This document shows, one piece after another, positions 27,711 to 35,687 of a DNA stretch of 36,664 bases. Below the pieces are notes generated by a model. The model was not told the DNA's origin. It was given only the letters and a program-made list of their open reading frames with translations, and did no database searches. Origin of the DNA: an uncultured Solirubrobacter sp. (GTDB taxonomy: Bacteria; Actinomycetota; Thermoleophilia; Solirubrobacterales; Solirubrobacteraceae); assembly GCA_937871635.1 (NCBI GenBank), contig CALMNS010000239.1:1-36664 (forward strand). Direction: 5' to 3'. Both the position numbers and the translations under genes were made by a program. Numbering within the stretch: position 1 is the first letter of the stretch; every line of letters begins with the position of its first letter.

Positions 27711-28724
27711 GTGCTCCACCTGCGCCTCATCAGCCCCGCGGACTGCACGCCTCGCGTGTACGCGCACTTGACCGACCACCCAGGGGTCACGAACGTCGTC
27801 GTGCTGCGCGGCGCTGGCCGCCAGCCCGAAGGCGACCTCCTGCTCGCCGACGTCGCCCGCGAAGCCACAAACGATGTGCTGGGCGAGCTCCGTGCCATCG
27901 GCCTGGACGAGCGTGGATCGATCGCGGTCGAGGAGGTCGACCTGTCGCTCTCGCGCGCGGCGACCCTCGCGGAACAGCTCGCCCCGGGGGAGGGCAGCGA
28001 CGCGGTCGTGTGGGAGGACCTCGAGGCGCGCACGCGCGAGGAGTCCTCGCTCACCGGCGCCTACCTCGTCTTGTTCGCCGTCGCGACCATGCTCGCGGGC
28101 GTCGCGGTCGAGCTCGACTCCGCGATCCTCGTGATCGGCGCGATGATCGTCGGCCCGGAATTCGGGGCGCTCGCTGGCGTCTGCGCCGGGGTCGCGCTGC
28201 GCCGGTGGCAGATCGTCCGCCGCGCGCTCGTCGCCCTCGTCGTCGGCTTCGTGGTCGGCATCGCCGCGACGGTGGGCTCGACCTGGCTGCTCACTGCCCT
28301 CGGGCTCGTCGATTCGGCCGCGCTGTTTGAGCCGCGCCCGCAGACCGAGTTCATCTACCTCCCCGACGCGTTGTCCTTCGTCGTCGCGTTCCTCGCCGGC
28401 ATCGCCGGGATGCAGGCCCTCACCTCGGCCAAGTCCGGCGCCGTCCTCGGCGTTCTCGTCTCCGTCACCACCATTCCCGCCGCCGGCAACATTGCCGTTG
28501 CCCTCGCCTACGGCCTCAGTCCGGACCCCGCGGCGCCACGCGCGCGCTACCTCGACCAGGCCTGGACGTCAACCGAGCAGCTAGTGCTCAACCTCTCGGG
28601 CATCGTGCTGGCTGGCACCCTGACCCTCGCACTGCAACGGCGACTCGCAGCGCGCACGCGCTCCGCTCGAGCCCCAGCCCCGGCAGGTGAAGTGCCGCCA
28701 CCAAACACCCCACCGAAGCCGTAA
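27711..28724 (+). CDS. DUF389-family membrane protein
   Basis: SLTGAYLVLFAVATMLAGVAVELDSAILVIGAMIVGPEFGALAGVCAGVALRR; GTG start. Confidence 0.85.
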   Translation: MLHLRLISPADCTPRVYAHLTDHPGVTNVVVLRGAGRQPEGDLLLADVAREATNDVLGELRAIGLDERGSIAVEEVDLSLSRAATLAEQLAPGEGSDAVVWEDLEARTREESSLTGAYLVLFAVATMLAGVAVELDSAILVIGAMIVGPEFGALAGVCAGVALRRWQIVRRALVALVVGFVVGIAATVGSTWLLTALGLVDSAALFEPRPQTEFIYLPDALSFVVAFLAGIAGMQALTSAKSGAVLGVLVSVTTIPAAGNIAVALAYGLSPDPAAPRARYLDQAWTSTEQLVLNLSGIVLAGTLTLALQRRLAARTRSARAPAPAGEVPPPNTPPKP

Positions 28725-28950
28725 GCCGATTGCTGACCGGACTGCTGTGGCGGTCGAGCCTCCGGGGCATCCAGCTCTGCGCACGGACGGGCCAACGGCA
28801 ACGTCGACCGCAGCGACTGAATCGACGCGCGCAGACGCTGCTCGTAGGCGACCAATCCGGGAGGCGGTCGCACCACCGCCTCCCGGACCGCGGGCCGGCA
28901 AGCGCTTCCCGAGAATTGCCGAGGACTGAGCCCGCAGCGACACTTGGCCC

Positions 28951-29913
28951 TCACGAGCCGCGACGGGCGTTGCTCATGAGTGAGTCCGCAAGCTCCTCGA
29001 CGCTCGCGCGGAGCGCTACCGGCCGATGCACGATGAAGGGGCACCTGAGGTCCGCAAGGAGACCGGCTGCGTCGGCGAGATCCTCGACTTGCATGCGCAG
29101 GATGACGCCCTCTTCGCACGGGATGAGCTCCCCGTAGCCGGGGGCGACACGCCAAGCCGCGTGATCGAGCGTCGTCTCGAGGAGGACCTCGACGTCCCAT
29201 CCCCACGGGACGCGGGCGAGGGCGGTGGCGACGAAGTCGGCCGGGTGCAGATCGGAGGGAGGGGGAGCCGTGGGTCCGCCGATGCGGACGTCGCTCATCC
29301 GGTCGAGGCGCAGGGCTCGGAGCTCGTCTCGTTGTTCGTCGAGGGCGACGCCGTACCACCGTCCGCCATGAAGGACGACGCCGTAGGGACGAAGCGTCCG
29401 CTGCCCGGCTCGGCCGTCATGCCGCTGGTATTGCGCCGTGACCGTCCGGCGCCGCTCGGCCGCCTCGGCAACCGTGAGCAGCGTATCGGCGGCTGCGGGC
29501 GCGGCCTCGGGTCGCGTCGGGGTGGTGAACCACAAGCGCTGCTCGAGGGCCCGCACTCGCTCGTGCAGACGCAACGGGAGCACCCGCCGGAGCTTGGAGA
29601 GCGCGTCCGCGGCTGCGGGTCCGGTCACCGCTCCGCCGACTCGTTGGGCGACGTTAAGCGCAACGACGACGGCGACGGCCTGATCGACGCTCAGCATGAG
29701 TGGCGGCATCCGGTAGCCCGGCGCGAGGTGATAACCCCCTCCAGGACCGCGGGCCGCCCGGACAGGTACGTCGAGCGCTTGCAAGGCGGCGACGTACCGC
29801 CGGACTGTCCGCGCGTCGACTTGGAGTCGGGTGGCCGCCTCCGGCCCGGTGACGAGGGGGCGCTCCTGAAGGAGCTCCAGCAGCTCTAGCACCCGCCGCA
29901 CGGGAATCGACAC
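28951..29913 (-). CDS. HTH + WYL-domain transcriptional regulator
   Basis: VLELLELLQERPLVTGPEAATRLQVDARTVRRYVAALQALDVPVRAARGPGGGYHL; RTLRPYGVVLHGGRWYGVALDEQRDELRALRLDRM. Confidence 0.9.
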   Translation of the reverse strand: MSIPVRRVLELLELLQERPLVTGPEAATRLQVDARTVRRYVAALQALDVPVRAARGPGGGYHLAPGYRMPPLMLSVDQAVAVVVALNVAQRVGGAVTGPAAADALSKLRRVLPLRLHERVRALEQRLWFTTPTRPEAAPAAADTLLTVAEAAERRRTVTAQYQRHDGRAGQRTLRPYGVVLHGGRWYGVALDEQRDELRALRLDRMSDVRIGGPTAPPPSDLHPADFVATALARVPWGWDVEVLLETTLDHAAWRVAPGYGELIPCEEGVILRMQVEDLADAAGLLADLRCPFIVHRPVALRASVEELADSLMSNARRGS

Positions 29914-29978
29914 GCGAGCAAGTCAAGCACCGATTCAGGACGGGATCCGCCCTGATCCGCCTTTACCGTTCCGCGGCC

Positions 29979-31259
29979 ATGACCCCGCCTGCCACCGCAC
30001 CGCTCGAGCGCACGCTGGGTCTCGGCGGCGGCATCGCGCTTGCGATCGGGTCCGTGGCCGGCTCGGGCATCCTCTTCCTCCCCTCGGTGACCTACCGGCT
30101 CGCCGGGCCGGACGCGCTCGTCGTCTGGGTGGCTGCCGTACTCCTGTGCGTCCCGCTCCTGCTCGTCTTCAGCGCGATGGTGCGAGAGGTTCCTGACGGG
30201 AGCGGCCTGGAGGGGTTCGTCGCCCGAGGACTCGGACCGGACGCCGCTGCCTGCGTCCCCGCGTTGATCCTGGTCACCTACTACCCGGGGCTGGCGGCGG
30301 CCTCCCTGGTCGCGGGCGGTTATCTGGAGACCGCGGTCGGCGGTGGGCAGGTCGTCGAGTTGGTCGGCGCCCTGCTCGTCATCGGCGTCACCACCGCGGC
30401 CAATCTCGTCGGGGCTCGCGCGGGAGCCCGCTGGCAATCGACGGTGATGTGGCTGCTGCTGATCGCGGCCGTCAGCCTCGTCGCCCTCACGGTCCCGGAG
30501 GCCCGCGGCGGCTACGAGGCGGTGCGGCCGGTCCTGTCTGACCTCGATCCGATCGTCGCCGGCGTCCTGGTCGGGTTCTGGGCGTTCGCGGGCTTCGAGA
30601 ACATGACGTTCATCGCGGGGGAGCTGCGCAACCCGCAGCGTGACTACCTGGTAGTGACCGTCATTGCACTGGTCGCGTACGCAGCGCTCGCGCTCCTGCT
30701 GACCGCCAACCTGGCCGCGATCGTGCCCCGCACAGAGGTCGATGCCCTGCTCGGCATCGCACAGCTCGCCGACGCGGTCGCCCTCCCCGGCGTCGGCGTC
30801 GGCGCGATCACGGTGCTCGCGTTGGCGCTCGTGCAGGCCAACACCGGAAGCTGGCTCTGGGGCACGTCCCGGCTCTTGCACGCCGGTGCTCGCGAGGGCC
30901 GGCTTCCCGCCTGGCTCACTCCGCTTGACGGACGCGGCGTCCCGAGGCGCGCGGTGCTCGCGCTCGCGCTTCCGGGCGCTGCCCTGACCTGTTTCGCCGC
31001 GGCGGTGCCGATGGTGATCGTGCCGTTCGTCGTCGCCGCCAGCGCCGTCTTCCTCTTCCTCTACCTGCTCGCGCTCGTGTCCTACCTGCGAACCGCATCG
31101 GGCCTGCTGCGACGCGGCGGAGCCAGTGTCCTGACGCTCGTATTGCTGGCGATCGTCGCGAGCCGGGGCTGGTACGTCGCCCTCCCGATGGTGGTGTCGG
31201 CGGCGGCGTGGATGACGAGCCGAGCGGCGCGCCGGCGCCGACGATCGGGTCGCCGGTGA
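29979..31259 (+). CDS. APC-superfamily amino acid permease
   Basis: LGLGGGIALAIGSVAGSGILFLPSVTYRLAGPDALVVWVAA; multi-TM. Confidence 0.9.
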   Translation: MTPPATAPLERTLGLGGGIALAIGSVAGSGILFLPSVTYRLAGPDALVVWVAAVLLCVPLLLVFSAMVREVPDGSGLEGFVARGLGPDAAACVPALILVTYYPGLAAASLVAGGYLETAVGGGQVVELVGALLVIGVTTAANLVGARAGARWQSTVMWLLLIAAVSLVALTVPEARGGYEAVRPVLSDLDPIVAGVLVGFWAFAGFENMTFIAGELRNPQRDYLVVTVIALVAYAALALLLTANLAAIVPRTEVDALLGIAQLADAVALPGVGVGAITVLALALVQANTGSWLWGTSRLLHAGAREGRLPAWLTPLDGRGVPRRAVLALALPGAALTCFAAAVPMVIVPFVVAASAVFLFLYLLALVSYLRTASGLLRRGGASVLTLVLLAIVASRGWYVALPMVVSAAAWMTSRAARRRRRSGRR

Positions 31260-31629
31260 ACCTTGGCGCCGCGGGCAGGTGGCGATCCTCACGTGCCGAC
31301 GGTCGCGTCGACCACATAGACGAGGGGGGCCGGGATCTGGGTTGGGAACGACCAGTGGGACGGTCGCTCGGGCTCAGGCCCCCACCGGACCTCGCCGTCG
31401 ACCACGGTCGTCGTAGCCGCGAGCCCGACGGTGCGCGCGACGGTGCCGCTGACGTCATCAGGCCACGCCGCTGGCGTTGGCCAGCGACACCGGCTCTACC
31501 GCGACCATGGGAGCAGCGGCAGCGGCCTCTGAGCTGTGCGGTGGCTCGGGTGCGGACCGGGGTCGATCGCCTCGGCTCCCGCGGACCTCTGGATCGCGAC
31601 TAGCGTTGAGGGGGACCATGGAGGCGCCG

Positions 31630-32043
31630 ATGAGCAGTAGCCCGCTGGCCGAGCTGTACCTGCAGTACGTCGACTGCCTGAACGCCCGCACGCTCGACAG
31701 CTTGGGGTCCTACGTCCGTGACGACGTCCGACGCAACGGCGAGACCGTGCACCTGGCGGGGTACCGCGAGCTGCTCCACAACGACTTCCGCCGCATCCCT
31801 GATCTGCGGTTCTCGATCGAACTGCTCGTGGCGGACGCTACTCACGTGGCCGCCCGGCTGGCGTTCGACTGCACCCCCGTCGGCGAGTTCCTCGGGTTGG
31901 CGGTGGACGGCCGGCGCGTGGCCTTCTACGAGAACGTCTTCTACACCTACGTCGACGGCAAGATCGCCGACGTACTGTCGATCATCGACACCGACAGCAT
32001 CCGGGCGCAGCTCCTGGGTCCGGCAGCCCACCCGCCCGCCTGA
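31630..32043 (+). CDS. SnoaL-like polyketide cyclase/NTF2 fold protein
   Basis: LYLQYVDCLNARTLDSLGSYVRDDVRRNGETVHLAGYRELLHNDFRRIPDLRFSIELL. Confidence 0.8.
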   Translation: MSSSPLAELYLQYVDCLNARTLDSLGSYVRDDVRRNGETVHLAGYRELLHNDFRRIPDLRFSIELLVADATHVAARLAFDCTPVGEFLGLAVDGRRVAFYENVFYTYVDGKIADVLSIIDTDSIRAQLLGPAAHPPA

Positions 32044-32052
32044 TCGTGGCCG

Positions 32053-32955
32053 TCAGCTTGTGCCGATCGGCTCCCCCGCGGTCCCGAGCGCGTCGAGGAT
32101 CGCTGCGCTCATCGCCTCGGGGTGCTCCAAGAGGGACGAAGTGGCCGATGCCCTCGAGCGGTCGCACCGTGGCGTGGGAGTAGTACTGGCCCACGGCGTC
32201 CGACCAGGCCTGCGGGAACAACGGGTCCGCATCGGCCACAGCAGCGTCAAGGTCGTCGGCACCTGCTCGGGTCGACCGTGTGCCGGCTGGCCCAGGTCGT
32301 AGGCGTCCGAACCGGCGCGGTACCACGCGATCGAGGACCGGAACGCCCCGGGCGGGGCGTAGCGCCGCACCAGCCGATCGAACTCGTCACTGCCGACGTC
32401 GACGGCCCCGTCGGGGCCGGACCACTGCTGCCAGAAGTACTCGAGGTAGGCGCGGACGGCCTCCTGGTTGCCGTCGATCAGGCTCTCGGCCAGCGGTAGG
32501 CGGTGGAAGCTCTGGTACCAGAACTCGCGCTGTCCCTGCGGGCCCAGCTCGAGCCCGTCGATCCCCGGCAGCGGCGGTGCGAGCACCAGCGCTCGCACCA
32601 AGTCCGGCCGGGCGCGGACGAGTGCGTGGGCGACGCCGCTGCCGACGTCATACCCGCCGACCACGGCCGAGCCGAGCTCCAGCTCCTCGATCAGAGCAGC
32701 CACGCTGCGCGCCTGCGCCTGCGCGGAGTAGTGCTCGGCCGGCTCGGCGTCGTGCTTGTCCGACTCTCCGAAGCCCCGCAGGTCCGGCACCACGACACGG
32801 GCCTGCGGCGTCACCCGCGGCAGCACCCTGCGGTAGTCCGTCCGGTCGCCCGGCCAGCCGTGCAGGAGCACCACGGCAGATCCGGCACCGACGTCGTCGT
32901 ACGTCAAGGCGAAGCCGTCCACGGGCCGACTGCGGCCGCTGACCCTCCCGCTCAC
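32053..32955 (-). CDS. alpha/beta-fold hydrolase (epoxide hydrolase-like) with a pair of compensating frameshifts
   Basis: VVLLHGWPGDRTDYRRVLP, VVPDLRGFGESDKHDAEP, VVGGYDVGSGVAHALV; C-terminal DADPLFPQAWSDAVGQYYSHATVRPLEGIGHFVPL is in a different frame from LEHPEAMSAAILDAL. Confidence 0.75.
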   Translation of the reverse strand: MSGRVSGRSRPVDGFALTYDDVGAGSAVVLLHGWPGDRTDYRRVLPRVTPQARVVVPDLRGFGESDKHDAEPAEHYSAQAQARSVAALIEELELGSAVVGGYDVGSGVAHALVRARPDLVRALVLAPPLPGIDGLELGPQGQREFWYQSFHRLPLAESLIDGNQEAVRAYLEYFWQQWSGPDGAVDVGSDEFDRLVRRYAPPGAFRSSIAWYRAGSDAYDLGQPAHGRPEQVPTTLTLLWPMRTRCSRRPGRTPWASTTPTPRCDRSRASATSSLLEHPEAMSAAILDALGTAGEPIGTS

Positions 32956-33006
32956 CGTCCGAACCTAACGGCGCGCCATGACAGGACAACCACGACGAGC
33001 CGAGGC

Positions 33007-33034
33007 GTCCCGTAAGCGGAACGGGCTACGGGAC
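33007..33034. repeat. imperfect palindrome family member 3
   Basis: GTCCCGTA-AGCGGAACGGGC-TACGGGAC (perfect 8-bp arms). Confidence 0.7.
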
Positions 33035-33077
33035 ATCACCGCTCCGAGCAAGCGCCCACCTGCTGAGCGGATGCAAG

Positions 33078-33150
33078 GTGTCCCGTAAGACCCGCCCGTT
33101 GAAGTGCCCGGTCAACGTCCGGCATACGGGACACACTTCGCCGGGTGTCC
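33078..33150 (+). promoter_or_regulatory. putative resolvase binding/res or operator region
   Basis: GTGTCCCGTA (33078-33087) and its perfect reverse complement TACGGGACAC (33125-33134); GGACAC/GTGTCC pair overlaps the GTG start. Confidence 0.5.
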
Positions 33151-33744
33151 GGACTGCTGATCGGCTACGCGCGCGTCTCCACCGACGCCCAAGACCTCAC
33201 TGCCCAACGGGACGCACTCGCAACGCTCGGCGTCCCGGCGGAGCGTGTCTACGTCGACCACGGCCTGACCGGCACCAACCGCGACCGGCCGGGACTACGA
33301 GAAGCGCTCGCTGCGTGCCGCGCCGGCGACACGCTGGTCGTCACCAAGCTCGACCGGCTCGCGCGATCGCTGCCGGACGCGCGCGACATCGTCGACGAGC
33401 TCACCCGCCGCGAGATCCGACTCAACCTCGGCGGGTCGGTGCACGACCCGATCGACCCGGTCGGGCGGCTGCTGTTCAACGTGCTCGCCATGGTCGCCGA
33501 ATTCGAATCCGATCTCATACGCGCCCGCACGCGCGAGGGCATGCAGGTGGCCAAGGCCAAGGGCCGCCTGCTGGGCAAGCAGCCCAAGCTCACGCCGCTG
33601 CGAGAGGCCCACCTCGTAGCCCTGCACCGCAGCGGCGAGCACGCCAGCGCCGACCTGGCCGAGCTCTTCAATGTCGCGCGGTCCACCGTCTACCGGGCGC
33701 TCGAGCGAGCTCGACTCGCGGCGTCAATACCCGACGCCGCGTAG
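33145..33744 (+). CDS. serine recombinase (resolvase/invertase, Hin/Tn3 type), intact
   Basis: IGYARVSTDAQDLTAQRDAL, DHGLTGTNRDRPGLREAL, VTKLDRLARSLPDAR, GRLLFNVLAMVAEFESDLIRARTREGM, C-terminal HTH LFNVARSTVYRALERAR. Confidence 0.95.
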   Translation: MSGLLIGYARVSTDAQDLTAQRDALATLGVPAERVYVDHGLTGTNRDRPGLREALAACRAGDTLVVTKLDRLARSLPDARDIVDELTRREIRLNLGGSVHDPIDPVGRLLFNVLAMVAEFESDLIRARTREGMQVAKAKGRLLGKQPKLTPLREAHLVALHRSGEHASADLAELFNVARSTVYRALERARLAASIPDAA

Positions 33745-33824
33745 ACCTCACCGCCTACGTAGACGCCTTGGCCCGAGCCAAGCGCTTAACCGAACCTCCG
33801 ATCGTCCGCAATGAGCGGAGATCT

Positions 33825-33853
33825 CGGGTGCGTATAGCGTGGTTAACGCACCC
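33825..33853 (+). repeat. recombinase-adjacent 20-mer, copy 3, inside inverted repeat
   Basis: CGGGTGCGTATAGCGTGGTT (33825-33844); GGGTGCGT (33826-33833)/ACGCACCC (33846-33853) perfect. Confidence 0.75.
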
Positions 33854-34119
33854 TGGAGGTGGTCAGGCGAGCATAAGCTGCCCGGGTCGAGCGCTTCTGA
33901 GATGATCGACATCAGCCTGATCATCGGTGCCGTCAGTGCGAGAGGCCGCGACGGGGAGCGAGAGGCGCTCCGCGCGAGCGCCGGGCGCTGACTTCGACTG
34001 TTTCCAGCCGTTCGATAGCGAGGACAGGCTTCTCGATGAGCGGCTCGAAGGGCTGAGTGGAGAGTGCACTGACGGCGACGGAGAAGCGCTTGTTGAACGA
34101 CAGGTGCGCGGGAAGGCGA
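33846..34119. repeat. direct repeat copy 2, paralogous to 143-419
   Basis: see copy 1. Confidence 0.85.
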
Positions 34120-34967
34120 AGGGCGAGGGTGCGCTGACTGCGGCCGGCAGGACCCGCGGTTGTCTCGGGTTCGGTGACGAGGCGGAGGGTGTCCGCGCCG
34201 ATTCGGACTTGGGCGCTGGCAGACACAGAGCGGGTCTCGCCGTCGCGCTGATCGACACTCACGAAGACGTCGGTTGCCGGTCGAAGCGGCGCGGCCGTGA
34301 ACAGTCGAAGGCAGGGTGCGCCGCCGCTGCCGACGGCGATCTCCGCCCGGATGATGTCGAGCGGCGGCGCGTGGATCGGTCGAAGATTGACGGTCGAGAC
34401 CACGCTCGCTGCCTTCAGGCGGCGCGATCCGAGCGCTGGGCCACACTCCAGGGCCGGCCCCAGGTCAGCCGGTCGTCCGGCTTGGGCGGGAGAGATCGGC
34501 CGCTCCTTGGCCGATGGGTTCGGCCCGTAGCCGAAGAACTCCGAGTCGAATGAGCCGGCGCGCAGGATCCGGAGGCGCCCGTCGCGGCGCTCGAGCCACC
34601 AGACGTCGCTGACGCGTACTCGTGTGCCGCTGGCTCGGACCGTGTCGAGGCCGACGGCGACCGAAACGAGGCGTTTGCCGCGAGGGGCCCCGACCGACCG
34701 CAGCTCCACCGAGCGCCAGCGCTCTCGGCGGACCTCCTCGTCGGCGAAGACCGACTGCAAGCCGCTCCGGCAGCGCTGCTGGGAACGAGGGCCCCGCAGG
34801 GAGGAAAGCCGGCAGATCCGTTCGCTGTCCTCCGAGAGGTGAGCGCGCAGGTAGGCCTCGACCACCGCCGCGCTGGACGGCCCTCGCGCTGACGCGCGTT
34901 CGGAGACGTTCCAGTCGGCCACGACCGCGACGCCGACCAGCAGGACGACCGCCAGCAACCGGGTCAC
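33933..34967 (-). CDS. membrane-anchored/secreted hypothetical protein (~344 aa)
   Basis: GTG start overlaps upstream stop (GTGA); hydrophobic N-terminus VTRLLAVVLLVGVAVVADWN. Confidence 0.7.
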   Translation of the reverse strand: MTRLLAVVLLVGVAVVADWNVSERASARGPSSAAVVEAYLRAHLSEDSERICRLSSLRGPRSQQRCRSGLQSVFADEEVRRERWRSVELRSVGAPRGKRLVSVAVGLDTVRASGTRVRVSDVWWLERRDGRLRILRAGSFDSEFFGYGPNPSAKERPISPAQAGRPADLGPALECGPALGSRRLKAASVVSTVNLRPIHAPPLDIIRAEIAVGSGGAPCLRLFTAAPLRPATDVFVSVDQRDGETRSVSASAQVRIGADTLRLVTEPETTAGPAGRSQRTLALRLPAHLSFNKRFSVAVSALSTQPFEPLIEKPVLAIERLETVEVSARRSRGAPLAPRRGLSH

Positions 34968-35563
34968 TGGCTGAGTTCCTCCTCCATGCCGGAATACCAG
35001 GTCAGGGCGTCCGGCGGGAGATTCCCGCCGTTGAGCTGCTGGTTGAGCGAGACGATGGCCTCGCCCGGCTTGTCGCTCCCGAGCGTGATCAGCACCTTCT
35101 GTGCTCGAGGCCAGACCTGCCACCGACGCCAGCACCCGACCGCGAGCACGAGCTGCTCGACGAAGATCCGATGCAGCTCCTGCACCTCCTCTTCGTCGCC
35201 CATCAAGTCCTCTCCCGGCACGCTCGCGTCCCACTCAGACGTCGCCTCAAGCGCCCACGCCCGCCAGCTCGCCGCACCCTCGGGATCGTCTCGGGGATCA
35301 CCGAAGACGCTCCACTCGACGTACGAGAACGAGTTGCCGTCCCACCGAACCGAACTACGAAAGAACTCCCCCACCGCCGCCTCCAGCCTGCGCCGTTGAT
35401 GCTCGGCCGTGTCCACATACAGCACCGCAACGCGATGACGAGGATCGCCCTCCGCGTCGGTCACGAACAGGTAGACGCGGTCGAGATCCGCCCGAGCGTC
35501 CTCAGGCAAACGGCCAATCGCCTCACACAGCCACACCGCCAGACGCTGGTCGAAGCCGATCAT
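34964..35563 (-). CDS. hypothetical acidic protein, candidate immunity protein
   Basis: 199 aa, Trp- and Asp/Glu-rich; lies immediately downstream of the AHH nuclease ORF and is coupled to 33933-34967. Confidence 0.65.
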   Translation of the reverse strand: MIGFDQRLAVWLCEAIGRLPEDARADLDRVYLFVTDAEGDPRHRVAVLYVDTAEHQRRRLEAAVGEFFRSSVRWDGNSFSYVEWSVFGDPRDDPEGAASWRAWALEATSEWDASVPGEDLMGDEEEVQELHRIFVEQLVLAVGCWRRWQVWPRAQKVLITLGSDKPGEAIVSLNQQLNGGNLPPDALTWYSGMEEELSQ

Positions 35564-35687
35564 GCAGATCAGTATCGCCGCTCAAGGTCGCTGCCCATAT
35601 ACCGACCACGGATGAGCGCTCGCAACACTCGCCGCAACGACGAGCGAAAGCGCGGACTGCTTCACACCTGCCGTCGAGACCAATGCC

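Noticed and set aside
29886-31292. 468-aa minus-strand ORF
   Set aside because: Antisense to the APC permease; composition (Arg, Asp, Gln, His rich) is that of a shadow frame.
31291-31560. Minus-strand coding-like stretch (GLAATTTVVDGEVRWGPEPERPSHWSFPTQIPAPLVYVVDATVGT*)
   Set aside because: Looks like the end of a decayed gene, but I could not recognise a family or find a start; too weak to call.
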